DNA of 51,481 nt, from assembly GCA_030605415.1 (NCBI GenBank), contig JAUWIJ010000007.1:1-51481 (forward strand). The letters are read 5' to 3'. Made by a program: the position numbers and the translations under genes. Of the stretch, positions 24,104 to 31,820 are shown piece after piece. Within the stretch, counting starts at the first letter, position 1. The number at the start of each line of letters is the position of its first letter. Source of the stretch: an archaeon (GTDB taxonomy: Archaea > Nanobdellota > Nanobdellia > Pacearchaeales > GW2011-AR1). The notes under the pieces were generated by a model, which did not search any database, was not told where the DNA came from, and saw only the letters and a list, made by a program, of their open reading frames with translations.

Positions 24104-24116
24104 TTGTGAGCAAAAG

Positions 24117-24245
24117 TTTTAGATCACCAGATTACCTACTGGGTGAAAACCCTGATTTTTAAGAGCTTGCCAAATTTTTAGATCACCAGATCACCTACTG
24201 GGTGAAAACCCTGGTTTTTAAAAATGCAAATTTTTAAAAACTCAA
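24117..24245 (+). repeat. Two tandem copies of the three-hairpin promoter repeat
   Basis: TTAGATCACCAGAT(T/C)ACCTACTGGG blocks start at about 24118 and 24178. The second is practically identical to the one before FKBP and ends ATTTTTAAAAAC, 27 nt before the secE ATG. The first copy is diverged after GATTTTTAAG. Confidence 0.85.
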
Positions 24246-24261
24246 AATATCTCTAATTAAT

Positions 24262-24453
24262 ATGACAGCCAAATCAATACGGAAAATTTCCTCGCAATAT
24301 CACAAATATCTTAGAGTTTGGAAGCTACTAAAAAAACCAAGCATGGAAGAATTCAAAACGATATCGAAAGTTACCGCAATCGGACTTCTAATCATCGGCG
24401 CATTAGGGTTCGTCCTTCAAATTATCATAAAGCCGATGTTTCCTATGGGATAA
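24262..24453 (+). CDS. secE: Protein translocase subunit SecE (Sec61 gamma)
   Basis: A 63-aa single-span protein: an amphipathic helix (KISSQYHKYLRVWKLLKKPSMEEFKTISKV) then one transmembrane helix (IGLLIIGALGFVLQIIIK), the standard archaeal SecE form. It clamps SecY in the translocon. It is followed by Spt5 and L11, the conserved secE-spt5-rpl11 order, although each gene has its own leader here. Confidence 0.93.
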   Translation: MTAKSIRKISSQYHKYLRVWKLLKKPSMEEFKTISKVTAIGLLIIGALGFVLQIIIKPMFPMG

Positions 24454-24625
24454 TAAAATTAACCACCAAAATCTTTTTAAACTACAATTTTTAATTATTA
24501 ACATCTAGTTCTTAGATTTTTAAGAACTAGCTGGAGCAATATCATGGAATTAAATCAAAACAAAGTTTTGGAAAATAAGTTTTTCTACTTGCGAGAAATC
24601 TCTTTTTTCTAAAAAGAAAGAAATC
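24454..24625 (+). promoter_or_regulatory. Structured leader of spt5
   Basis: CTAGTTCTT/AAGAACTAG forms a 9-bp stem near 24509-24534, and CAAAAC-AAA-GTTTTG near 24558-24572 is a triloop hairpin. The last 20 nt before the ATG (CTAAAAAGAAAGAAATC) are repeated before the L11 ATG at 25434. TTTTTAAACTAC near 24474 is a possible TATA box. Confidence 0.5.
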
Positions 24626-25321
24626 ATGGAAATTGGATATAACGATGAATTTGATTATTTAAATGAAGAGAATAGTAGCAACACTGCTGAAGAAAAGTTT
24701 GCTCCAAAAATCAAAGGATCAAAACATCCCTCTACAATTTCAGAAGAAGATAAAATTGAAAAAGAAAAAGAAAAATCTACAAAAAAAGAAACCCCCGACA
24801 CCAAAGAATCCGCCGAGCGGCAAGAAGAGGTCGAAATTAAAGAAAAGCCAAAACGAGAATTTGAATCTTCAATCTATATCGTAAAAGTGACAGCAAGCAA
24901 AGAAGATAAAGCGTCAGAAATGATTGCCGACAAAGTCAAGAAAAAGAAAATTGGAATCTACGCGCTCGCACGACCACACGGATTAAGAGGTTACATTTTC
25001 TTAGAATCTCCAGATCATAAATTAGCAGAAGACGCAGTTTTTAATTTACCCTATGTAAAAGGAATCATAGGCGAGACCGTGACTTATGACAAAGTAAAAC
25101 AAATGCTTGAGCCAGTTGCAGCAGACATTAAAATCGAGAAAAACGACATTGTGGAAATTATCTCAGAACCTTTCAAAAATGAAAAAGCGAAAGTCGTTCG
25201 AGTCGACAAACCAAAAAACGAATGCATTGTTTCCCTATTGGGCGCGGCAGTTCCGATACCAGTGACGGTAAAACTAGACAATATCAGAGTAATCAGAAGG
25301 GAGGACTTAGAAGAAGAGTAG
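24626..25321 (+). CDS. spt5: Transcription elongation factor Spt5 (NusG) with charged N-terminal extension
   Basis: A 231-aa protein. Residues 1-75 are a Lys/Glu-rich disordered extension. The NGN domain begins at SSIYIVKVTASKEDKASEMI, and the KOW domain is at DIVEIISEPFKNEKAKVVRVDKPK. Archaeal Spt5 is normally about 150 aa, so the extension is unusual. Spt5 with Spt4 clamps RNA polymerase on DNA. It is located between secE and L11, as in most archaea. Confidence 0.94.
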   Translation: MEIGYNDEFDYLNEENSSNTAEEKFAPKIKGSKHPSTISEEDKIEKEKEKSTKKETPDTKESAERQEEVEIKEKPKREFESSIYIVKVTASKEDKASEMIADKVKKKKIGIYALARPHGLRGYIFLESPDHKLAEDAVFNLPYVKGIIGETVTYDKVKQMLEPVAADIKIEKNDIVEIISEPFKNEKAKVVRVDKPKNECIVSLLGAAVPIPVTVKLDNIRVIRREDLEEE

Positions 25322-25344
25322 TTCTAATTCACTTTTCGAAGTGT

Positions 25345-25410
25345 TTAAATCACCAGATCACCTACTGGGTAAAAACCTTGGTTTTTAAAAATGCAAATCC
25401 TTAAAAACCA
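25345..25410 (+). promoter_or_regulatory. Repeat-borne promoter upstream of L11
   Basis: The fourth copy of the three-hairpin repeat (ATCACCAGATCACCTACTGG...) ends in CCTTAAAAACC about 30 nt before the L11 ATG. A CTAAAAAGAAAGAAATC leader shared with spt5 follows it. Confidence 0.7.
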
Positions 25411-25433
25411 ACTTTTCTAAAAAGAAAGAAATC

Positions 25434-26078
25434 ATGGCACTTGTTAAATTATTAGTTGAAGGCGGAAATATGACACCAGGTCCGGCAGTTGCGCAACAGC
25501 TTGGTCCAATGGGAATCAATGTCGGACAAGTAATTTCCGACGTGAACACAGCAACTTCAGAATTCAAAGGCGTAACCGTTCCCGTTCATCTGACGATAGA
25601 CCCAGAAACAAAAACAGTTTCAATCAAAGTTCTGTCTCCACCAACTTCAGAATTAATCAAAAAAGAATTGAAAATTGAGAAAGCGTCTGGAGCGAGATTA
25701 AAGCAACGAGTGGGCAATTTTGCAATTGAGCAGGTAATTTCAATAGCAAAAGCAAAACACAATAGCATGCTTTCAAATGACTTTATGGCAACGGTAAAAT
25801 CCATTCTCGGAACCTGCCAGGCACTTGGAGTATTAGTCGAAAGCAAAGAAATAAGCGAAGTTTTAGAAGAAATTACAGAAGGAAAATATACTGAAGAAAT
25901 TGAGGCGCAAAAGACTGATGTTAATCCGGAAAAACAAAAGGAATTAGATAATTATTTTGCAGACATTGAGGCACAACAGGAAGCTGTTCAAAAAGCTGAA
26001 GAAGAAGAAAAGGCAGCCGAGGAAGAAAAGAAAGCCGAGGCTGTAACCAAAGCTCCAGAAGAAGAAAAGAAAGAATAG
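25434..26078 (+). CDS. rpl11: Ribosomal protein L11
   Basis: A 214-aa protein; the L11 core spans about 160 residues (VKLLVEGGNMTPGPAVAQQLGPMGINVGQV with the proline-rich switch, then the rRNA-binding C-terminal domain AKHNSMLSNDFMATVKSILGTC). About 50 further residues form a Glu/Lys/Ala-rich tail that typical L11 lacks, similar in composition to the P1 hinge. L11 builds the GTPase-associated centre with P0/P1, whose genes are 8-10 kb away. Confidence 0.95.
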   Translation: MALVKLLVEGGNMTPGPAVAQQLGPMGINVGQVISDVNTATSEFKGVTVPVHLTIDPETKTVSIKVLSPPTSELIKKELKIEKASGARLKQRVGNFAIEQVISIAKAKHNSMLSNDFMATVKSILGTCQALGVLVESKEISEVLEEITEGKYTEEIEAQKTDVNPEKQKELDNYFADIEAQQEAVQKAEEEEKAAEEEKKAEAVTKAPEEEKKE

Positions 26079-26110
26079 CTTTATTAATCAAAAAATCACC
26101 TCATAATCAT

Positions 26111-26183
26111 GGGGCCATGGTCTAGCCTGGTATGATTCGAGGTTTGGGACTTCGCGACCGCGGTTCAAATCCGCGTGGCCCCA
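26111..26183 (+). tRNA. tRNA-Pro (TGG)
   Basis: The acceptor stem pairs GGGGCCA with TGGCCCC. The anticodon stem CGAGG/CTTCG holds loop TTTGGGA, giving anticodon TGG. The T arm is GCGG-TTCAAAT-CCGC with the usual TTC. CCA is not encoded. The last bases are repeated 110 bp downstream. Confidence 0.93.
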
Positions 26184-26306
26184 TCACAAAAACACAGCGG
26201 ATTTGAATCAAATCCCGAGCAATTCGCTTTGAGCAACGACAAGAAAAGTTTAAAAAATATCGTTGTGAAATGCAAATTGTGAGAGTGGCCCCATCACAAA
26301 AACACA
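26175..26306 (+). repeat. tRNA-Pro 3'-end duplication with structured spacer
   Basis: A 22-nt direct repeat (GTGGCCCCATCACAAAAACA start) lies at 26175-26196 and 26285-26306. The spacer begins with GCGGATTTGAA, the reverse complement of the T arm, and then carries a CAACGA/TCGTTG hairpin at 26222-26284 related to the spacer after tRNA-Ser, with compensating changes in the stem. Confidence 0.8.
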
Positions 26307-26316
26307 AAAAAATAAA

Positions 26317-26547
26317 ATGGCAGTAAAAAAGAAAAAAATCGGAAGCGCAGGAAGATTCGGCGCAGGATATGGAAAGGTAAAACAGAAACTCGTAGCTGTG
26401 GAAAAAAAACAGCGAATTAAACAAGAGTGTCCATTTTGTAAGGGTCGGGCAAAAAGGCAGGCGCGTTCAATTTGGGAGTGTTCAAAGTGCGAGAAGAAAT
26501 TTGCGGGCGGAGCATTTCATTTAAAAACCCAGAAGGTTAAAAAATAA
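26317..26547 (+). CDS. rpl37ae: Ribosomal protein L37Ae (eL43)
   Basis: A 76-aa protein with the zinc ribbon CPFCKGRAKRQARSIWECSKC and the typical KKIGSAGRFGAGYGK start and FAGGAFHL end. It is the first gene of the rpl37ae-rpo12-pfdB cluster; rpo12 starts two bases after its stop. Its ATG lies 10 nt after the duplicated tRNA-Pro end. Confidence 0.96.
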   Translation: MAVKKKKIGSAGRFGAGYGKVKQKLVAVEKKQRIKQECPFCKGRAKRQARSIWECSKCEKKFAGGAFHLKTQKVKK

Positions 26548-26548
26548 T

Positions 26549-26686
26549 ATGGCAGGATATAAATGTTTTCATTGCGGGAATAAGCTTAAATCGGAAGACT
26601 TAAAAAAGAGATTCATCTGTCCAAAATGTAACTCGCGGATTTTCTACAAGCCACGAACTAAAATGAAAACAGTGAGTTCAGACTAA
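26549..26686 (+). CDS. rpoP: RNA polymerase subunit Rpo12 (P)
   Basis: A 45-aa zinc-binding subunit: YKCFHCGNKL and FICPKCNSRIFYKPR supply four cysteines. It joins the Rpo3/Rpo10/Rpo11 assembly platform of archaeal RNA polymerase. It fits exactly between L37Ae and prefoldin beta, the standard archaeal gene order. Confidence 0.93.
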   Translation: MAGYKCFHCGNKLKSEDLKKRFICPKCNSRIFYKPRTKMKTVSSD

Positions 26687-26692
26687 AATACA

Positions 26693-27058
26693 ATGGAAAG
26701 CAAACCACCAGTAAACCCGTTAGAGAATTTGGATGAAGAAACTCAGAGAAAAATCCAAGAACTTCAGATGATGGAGCAAACCTTTCAGCAACTTCTAATG
26801 CAGAAGAACGCCTTTTCGATGGAATCCAACGAAACAGATTTAATAATCAAAGAAGTTGAAAAAACGGAAGGCGAAGTCTCAAGAGTTATTGGGAATCAGG
26901 TAATAATCAAATCAACAAAAGAGGCAATTCTTGAAGATATGAAAAAGAAAAAAGAGCTGATTGATACCAGAATGAAATCTATTAACGAGCAAGAACAGGA
27001 ATTTTCCAAGAAAATAGAATCTATCCGGGAAGAAGTGATGAAGAAAATTCAGGGCTAA
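26693..27058 (+). CDS. pfdB: Prefoldin beta subunit
   Basis: A 121-aa coiled-coil protein: an N-terminal helix (ETQRKIQELQMMEQTFQQLLMQK), the beta-hairpin region SRVIGNQVIIKSTKEAILEDMKKK and a C-terminal helix. Two alpha and four beta subunits form the jellyfish-like chaperone that passes unfolded proteins to the thermosome. The alpha gene is not in this window. Confidence 0.93.
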   Translation: MESKPPVNPLENLDEETQRKIQELQMMEQTFQQLLMQKNAFSMESNETDLIIKEVEKTEGEVSRVIGNQVIIKSTKEAILEDMKKKKELIDTRMKSINEQEQEFSKKIESIREEVMKKIQG

Positions 27059-27123
27059 ATCTGACTAATCAATTTTACATAATAGTCTAAACATCTAAAT
27101 AGTTAATAAATCATTTATAAATT

Positions 27124-28920
27124 ATGTGCGGAATTATCGGGTATATTGGAGAAAGAGAAATTGTTCCTGTTTTAATCGGAGGACTGAAGAGACTTGAATA
27201 TAGGGGTTATGATAGTGCAGGAATTTGTGTAATTAACAATGGGTTAAACGTTGTTAAAAAAAAAGGAAAGATTTTTGAGTTAGAGAATCAACCCGAGTTA
27301 AAAGAAATAAAGGGGAAGATAGGCATTGCCCACACAAGATGGGCAACCCACGGGGAACCCAACAAAACTAATGCTCATCCTCATTTAGATTGTAATAAAG
27401 AAATTGCAATAGTCCATAATGGGATTGTAGAAAATTATCATTCATTAAAAAAATTATTGGAAAATGAAGGGCACAAAATTATTTCAAATACCGATTCCGA
27501 GATAATCGCCCACCTTATAGAAAAATTTTATTCTAAAGATCTTGAAGAAGCAGTTATTAAAACTTTAAAATTAATCAAAGGGACATTTGGATTAGCAATA
27601 ATTCATAAAAATGAAAATAAAATAATTGTTGCTAAAAGAGGTTCCCCCTTAATTATCGGAATTGGAGAAGGAGAAATGTTTGTAGCTTCGGATGTTTCCG
27701 CAATTTTAGATTATACAAAAAAAGTAATCTATCTTCGGGATAATGAAATAGCTGAAATAACAAAAGACAATTATTCTATAAAAAATTTAGAAAGAGAAAA
27801 AGTTGATGGAAAGATTCATGAAATACAATGGACAATCAATCAGATAGAAAAAGGTAATTTTGAGCATTTTATGTTAAAGGAAATATTTGAACAACCGGAG
27901 GCAATAGAAAATATATTGAGGGGAAGATTGAAAAAGGGTAAAATAAAACTTTCTTTAAATTTAGATGTCGGTCAGATAAATAAAATAATTATTGTTGCCT
28001 GCGGAACTAGTTGGCATTCGGGACTTATAGGAAAATATCTTATTGAGGAAATTACTCAGATTCCCGTTGAGGTGGATTATGCTTCAGAATTTAGATATAG
28101 AAATCCCATTGTCAATGAAAATGATTTAGTTATTGCAATTTCCCAATCAGGTGAAACTGCGGATACTCTCGCTGCGCTAAAAGAAGCTAAATCTAAAAAT
28201 GCAAAAACAATAGGAATTGTGAATGTGGTTGGTTCAACGATAACTCAAGATGTTGATTGTGGAATTTATTTGCATGCCGGTCCTGAAATTGGAGTGGCAA
28301 GTACAAAAGCATTTACCTCCCAAGTTATGACATTATTATTATTCGCCTTATATATCAAACAGGAAAAAGGTTTTGAGATTGAAAAGAAAATGTTGGAGGA
28401 ATTAGAAAATCTTCCAGGAAAGATTAGAGAAATTTTAGAAAAATCAGAAGAAATTAAAAAAATAGCGGAAAATTTTAAAGAGAGTTCCAATTTTTTATAT
28501 TTAGGTAGAGGGCTAAATTTCCCTGTTGCTTTAGAAGGAGCATTAAAACTCAAGGAAATTTCCTATATTCACGCAGAAGGTTATCCTGCAGCCGAAATGA
28601 AACATGGTCCAATCGCTTTAATTGATAAAAATATGCCAGTAGTTTTTTTAGCGACAAAAAATAATTATTCCAATAAAATTTTAAGTAATATGCAAGAAGT
28701 AAAAGCAAGGGGAGGAAGAATAGTTGCTGTTGTTAATGAAAAAACTTCTGAAATTGATAAACTTGCAGACTATGTTATTGAAGTGCCCGAAACTTTAAAT
28801 TATCTGTCCCCCATTATAAATGTAATAGCCCTACAATTAATTGCTTATTATATTGCGAATTTTAAAGAAATAGATGTTGATAAACCCCGAAATCTTGCAA
28901 AGTCGGTTACGGTTGAATAA
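27124..28920 (+). CDS. glmS: Glutamine-fructose-6-phosphate aminotransferase (isomerizing)
   Basis: A 598-aa GlmS of normal length. The N-terminal glutamine amidotransferase domain starts MCGIIGYIG with the nucleophile Cys2; HTRWATHGEP and a short linker follow. Two SIS domains carry ACGTSWHSG, SQSGETADTLAAL and the C-terminal KPRNLAKSVTVE. It makes glucosamine-6-phosphate for UDP-GlcNAc, used in surface glycans and N-glycosylation. A TATA-like AATCATTTATAAAT ends just before the ATG; other AT-rich boxes lie in the 65-bp gap. Confidence 0.97.
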   Translation: MCGIIGYIGEREIVPVLIGGLKRLEYRGYDSAGICVINNGLNVVKKKGKIFELENQPELKEIKGKIGIAHTRWATHGEPNKTNAHPHLDCNKEIAIVHNGIVENYHSLKKLLENEGHKIISNTDSEIIAHLIEKFYSKDLEEAVIKTLKLIKGTFGLAIIHKNENKIIVAKRGSPLIIGIGEGEMFVASDVSAILDYTKKVIYLRDNEIAEITKDNYSIKNLEREKVDGKIHEIQWTINQIEKGNFEHFMLKEIFEQPEAIENILRGRLKKGKIKLSLNLDVGQINKIIIVACGTSWHSGLIGKYLIEEITQIPVEVDYASEFRYRNPIVNENDLVIAISQSGETADTLAALKEAKSKNAKTIGIVNVVGSTITQDVDCGIYLHAGPEIGVASTKAFTSQVMTLLLFALYIKQEKGFEIEKKMLEELENLPGKIREILEKSEEIKKIAENFKESSNFLYLGRGLNFPVALEGALKLKEISYIHAEGYPAAEMKHGPIALIDKNMPVVFLATKNNYSNKILSNMQEVKARGGRIVAVVNEKTSEIDKLADYVIEVPETLNYLSPIINVIALQLIAYYIANFKEIDVDKPRNLAKSVTVE

Positions 28921-29001
28921 AATAATCCTAAGTCTACCTTCTATTAAACAAAGCCATTTAATCACATAAATATTTAAATACTGAATTTATGAAATTATAT
29001 T

Positions 29002-29397
29002 ATGATATTCGACAGATTAAGTAAGATGATGGGAAAAAAGGAAGAGTCCTCCTCAGATTTTATTGAAATTGATTTAGAGCAGGAAAAATCGAACTCAAAA
29101 GTTTTAGTTAAAACATTCGTTCTAAAAAACTATGAAGATATTAATCCAATTTTGAATTCCCTTCGGGAAGGATACACAATCGCAGTTATTGACATCAAGG
29201 CTTTGAAATCCAGAGACGTTATCGAGTTGAAGAGAGCAATCTCTAAAATCAAAAAGACAGTCGAAGCACTTGAAGGAAAAATCGCAGGGTTCGGCGAGAA
29301 TACAGTAATCGCAACACCATCCAAAGTTTTTGACATACAAAAGGGTGCGGTAGAAGTTTCGGAAGTTCCAAGGTCAGATGAAATCGAGCGATTCTAA
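29002..29397 (+). CDS. sepF: SepF, membrane anchor for FtsZ
   Basis: A 131-aa protein. The N-terminal MIFDRLSKMMGKK is a likely amphipathic membrane-binding helix. The SepF core (KTFVLKNYEDINPILNSLREGYTIAVIDI through VIATPSKVFDI) binds the FtsZ tail. Archaeal SepF is the main FtsZ tether where FtsA is absent. FtsZ lies 5 kb upstream. Confidence 0.9.
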   Translation: MIFDRLSKMMGKKEESSSDFIEIDLEQEKSNSKVLVKTFVLKNYEDINPILNSLREGYTIAVIDIKALKSRDVIELKRAISKIKKTVEALEGKIAGFGENTVIATPSKVFDIQKGAVEVSEVPRSDEIERF

Positions 29398-29429
29398 ACA
29401 AATAAAAACCCAATCTTTCTAATTCATAT

Positions 29430-30080
29430 ATGAAAACGCTGTTTATAGAAACCAGACGAAAATTCAAAGATTCAGAAATTAAATATAAATTATTAGACGG
29501 GCTAAAAGGCAAAACAATCTCACTCGCCGCCACTATCCAATATATAGACCTAATCCCAAAAGTAAAATCCTATCTCGAATCAAAAAACAAAAAGGTCATA
29601 ATTAAACAAGGTGCTCACCGCAAAGCTCACGTTCTCGGTTGTAACTCATCCGCTCTCGACAAATCCGCAGACATACTTTTAATAATAACCGACGGAACGT
29701 TCCACGCAATCAACAACGCAATCCAACTTCAGAAACCAATCTACGTATTCACAACTCGTACCCTCGAAAAAATAGAGCAAAAAGAAATAGATGCTCACAA
29801 TAAAAAAACACTAACAAAACAAAAAAAATTTCTAACCGCAAAAACTGTCGGACTTCTTGTCTCAACAAAACACGGACAACATCAAAAAACAATTCATAAA
29901 ATAAAAGGAAAAATAAAAAAACTCGACAAAGAGGTTTATATTTTTGAAACAGATAATATCAACACTGACGAATTTGAAAACTTTCCCCAAATTCAAATAT
30001 GGATAAATACCGCATGCCCCGGACTTGCCCGAGACGATATGCGGATAATTAATTTATCTGATATTATTGAATTTATTTAA
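29430..30080 (+). CDS. dph2: Dph2-like diphthamide synthesis protein lacking the first domain
   Basis: A 216-aa protein that aligns with the middle and last domains of archaeal Dph2: KTISLAATIQYID, VLGCNSSALDKSADILLII (Cys71), FHAINNAIQLQKPIYVF, GLLVSTKHGQ and NTACPGLARDD (Cys196). Dph2 is normally about 330 aa with three cluster cysteines, one per domain; the first domain and its cysteine are absent, and no upstream frame restores it. The enzyme transfers aminocarboxypropyl to a histidine of EF2. It may work with a partner subunit or be degenerate. Confidence 0.75.
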   Translation: MKTLFIETRRKFKDSEIKYKLLDGLKGKTISLAATIQYIDLIPKVKSYLESKNKKVIIKQGAHRKAHVLGCNSSALDKSADILLIITDGTFHAINNAIQLQKPIYVFTTRTLEKIEQKEIDAHNKKTLTKQKKFLTAKTVGLLVSTKHGQHQKTIHKIKGKIKKLDKEVYIFETDNINTDEFENFPQIQIWINTACPGLARDDMRIINLSDIIEFI

Positions 30081-30094
30081 TTTTCAACTTTTTC

Positions 30095-30204
30095 CAGAAA
30101 TCAGATCTTAGAACTCAGAGCTCAGAACTCAGAGGGGAAGCGGGGGCGGCTCTAAGAGCGAAGCGATCTGAAATCTGAGTTCTGAGCTCTGGGAGCAAAG
30201 CGAC
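30095..30204. repeat. Mosaic element at the broken hicA end
   Basis: AGAACTCAG/AGAGCTCAG words on the plus strand, a central GGGGAAGCGGGGGCGG block, AGAGCGAAGCGATC, and reverse-oriented TCTGAGTTCTGAG words give an overall imperfect inverted arrangement. The right edge cuts hicA. Confidence 0.8.
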
Positions 30205-30264
30205 CTATATTTTCTCAAGAATTTTACAAAATTTCTTTCCTGAAATAAGAACTAATTTGGACAT
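30205..30264 (-). pseudogene. hicA: hicA toxin remnant (first 19 codons)
   Basis: This 19-codon ORF starts in the typical HicA fashion (MSKLVLISGKKFCKILEKI) and then stops where the mosaic repeat begins. Full HicA is about 60 aa and needs its later His and Gly residues for RNA cleavage, so the toxin is dead. Its ATG overlaps the end of hicB by 13 bp. Confidence 0.75.
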
Positions 30265-30479
30265 TTTAATTGAACCTTTTGTATTCCTATAAACTTCATA
30301 GGATTTATCCTCTCCCTGTCTGCTTCCAAACAAACTTCTATTGCCTCTTTTATCCTCGTTAAAACCTCTTCAAAAGTTCGCCCCTGTGTATAACATCCGT
30401 CTATCTCCGAAACTTTCGCAACATAAACTCCATCTTCATCCTGTTCTATCAACACAGTAAAATCATTTTCTTCATTCAT
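30252..30479 (-). CDS. hicB: HicB-family antitoxin, orphan
   Basis: A 75-aa protein with the HicB partial RNase H-like fold: FTVLIEQDEDGVYVAKVSEIDGCYTQGRTFEEVLTRIKEAIEVCLEA. HicB binds and blocks HicA. The overlapping hicA gene is cut to 19 codons by a mosaic repeat, so the antitoxin is retained without its toxin, possibly by drift or as protection against other HicA copies. Confidence 0.88.
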   Translation of the reverse strand: MNEENDFTVLIEQDEDGVYVAKVSEIDGCYTQGRTFEEVLTRIKEAIEVCLEADRERINPMKFIGIQKVQLKCPN

Positions 30480-30593
30480 AAATAACTTAATAATCTTAAC
30501 TTTAAATAATTAACTAATTATCAGGCTCTACCCCTAATTAAAAATAAAAAAATAAAAAATTCATATCTTTGAAGAGACATATTATTGAACTAA

Positions 30594-30800
30594 TTAAGCA
30601 GATTTAGCCGCAGGTTCAGCAGTATCAGTTGCAGGTCCACCGACATTCATAAGTCCCATGACCCCTATAGCCAAAACAACAATTGCCACAGCCCATGCCG
30701 CAATTCCTTCAGTCAAACTTCCCAAAGCACTAACGCCAAGCAAAGGTAAAACCAAAAGAACCCCAATAACTATCACCAAAATACTATTAATTTTTTCCAT
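30594..30800 (-). CDS. Small two-span membrane protein
   Basis: A 68-aa protein with two hydrophobic helices (ILVIVIGVLLVLPLLGV and WAVAIVVLAIGVMGLMNV) and an Ala/Pro-rich tail. GGTGATAAATG precedes it, and a GGAGGTGAT-type sequence lies 5 nt before the start, a clear Shine-Dalgarno like that of the S-layer gene, so strong expression is likely. Function unknown. Confidence 0.65.
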   Translation of the reverse strand: MEKINSILVIVIGVLLVLPLLGVSALGSLTEGIAAWAVAIVVLAIGVMGLMNVGGPATDTAEPAAKSA

Positions 30801-30825
30801 TTATCACCTCCATTTAATTTAGTTT

Positions 30826-31315
30826 TAATTTCCATCAGTCACTTCGTTCCCAGAACTGAGACCGCTTCGTTCAAAACAGAACTCAGGTCGTTTCACTCTG
30901 AGAACTGAGATCGTTCATTTCATTCACTCTGAGAACTCAGAACCACCACTCCCGAAAGCCCTGCCCCGGGGGCGTGCCCCGTCCCTGTCTTCTGTCCCCT
31001 GTTCCCGTTTCCCCTCTAAGTCGGCGTGCCCCAACCCATCTCCCCTTTTTATTTGTGAGGGTATCTGAGTACTGAGCTCTAAGTTCTGGAAAAACTTCCC
31101 GTTTTTCCGTCCTCAGACCGCTCATTTCATTCGCTCTTAGAGCCACCCCCGCTTCCCCGTTCCCCCCGAACCCCGACCAGCGTACAGCGTGCCCCAACCT
31201 GTCTGAGTCTGCCCCAACCAATTTTCCTTTTGAATCCGTGAGGGTATTCCTTTATATCTGTGAGGGTAGCGTCCGAACCCCGACCCTCCGAGATTTAATG
31301 CAAAGCATTAAATCT
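30826..31315. repeat. Large mosaic element (about 490 bp)
   Basis: AGAACTCAG words, G/C-rich blocks (CGTCCCTGTC, CCCCGTTCCC), two copies of the GCCCCAACC/GTGAGGGTA motif (31021-31063 and 31189-31268), a GGAAAAAC-TTCCC-GTTTTTCC hairpin at 31088-31108 and CCGACCAGCG words. The right edge is a perfect 11-bp hairpin with AAA loop (31291-31315) whose right arm is the 3' end and stop codon of the membrane gene at 31308. ORFs here are repeat artefacts. Confidence 0.85.
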
Positions 31316-31676
31316 TAGCCATCGCGAAAACCGTCTTCAACGCAACAATAATAGTAGCCGGCACGAACAAGACCAGCAACGAACCAAGCACATTTCTCAA
31401 CGAAGTTACAACATAATTATTCAAAGCAATATATTTCAACGGCTCCATCCCCAACGCCCCGACAATGACCAACGAAAGACTCGCAATTAAAAAAGTATTT
31501 GAATCCTTGTCCCCGGCATTCATAAACCCGACGATAAGACCAATAACAACCAGCGTCGAATAAAACAGCCCGCCAGCCTGCTCAAGCGGTTCGTTAAACA
31601 ACCCAAAAATCACAGCCAAAACCACACCAATCAAAAACGCATAAGCCCCCACCAAATTTTCCTTCGACCTGACCAT
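31308..31676 (-). CDS. Four-span membrane protein
   Basis: A 122-aa hydrophobic protein with about four helices (LVGAYAFLIGVVLAVIFGLF, YSTLVVIGLIVGFMNAG, NTFLIASLSLVIVGALG, VLGSLLVLFVPATIIVALKTVFAM). NAGDKDSNTFLIA between helices two and three resembles a conserved motif, but I know no function. Its last codons and TAA stop form one arm of the hairpin that bounds the neighbouring mosaic element. Confidence 0.7.
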   Translation of the reverse strand: MVRSKENLVGAYAFLIGVVLAVIFGLFNEPLEQAGGLFYSTLVVIGLIVGFMNAGDKDSNTFLIASLSLVIVGALGMEPLKYIALNNYVVTSLRNVLGSLLVLFVPATIIVALKTVFAMAKI

Positions 31677-31820
31677 GCAATATCGACAACCACATAATAT
31701 ATAAATCTTACGTCGTCCCTATTTTTCCTATTATTATTTTCATGCCATTAGATAATATCTATAAATTTCAAAATCTACTATAATGTGAGCTTTACATAAA
31801 TCTAATTAGATTGCATAATC

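Noticed and set aside
30937..31221. 94-codon minus-strand ORF in the large mosaic element
   Set aside because: Its sequence is just the repeat words read as codons; there is no family pattern and parts recur at other loci.
31291..31315. Simple transcription terminator
   Set aside because: The hairpin is followed by G-rich repeat sequence, not a T-run; the S-layer gene has a proper T-run terminator for contrast.
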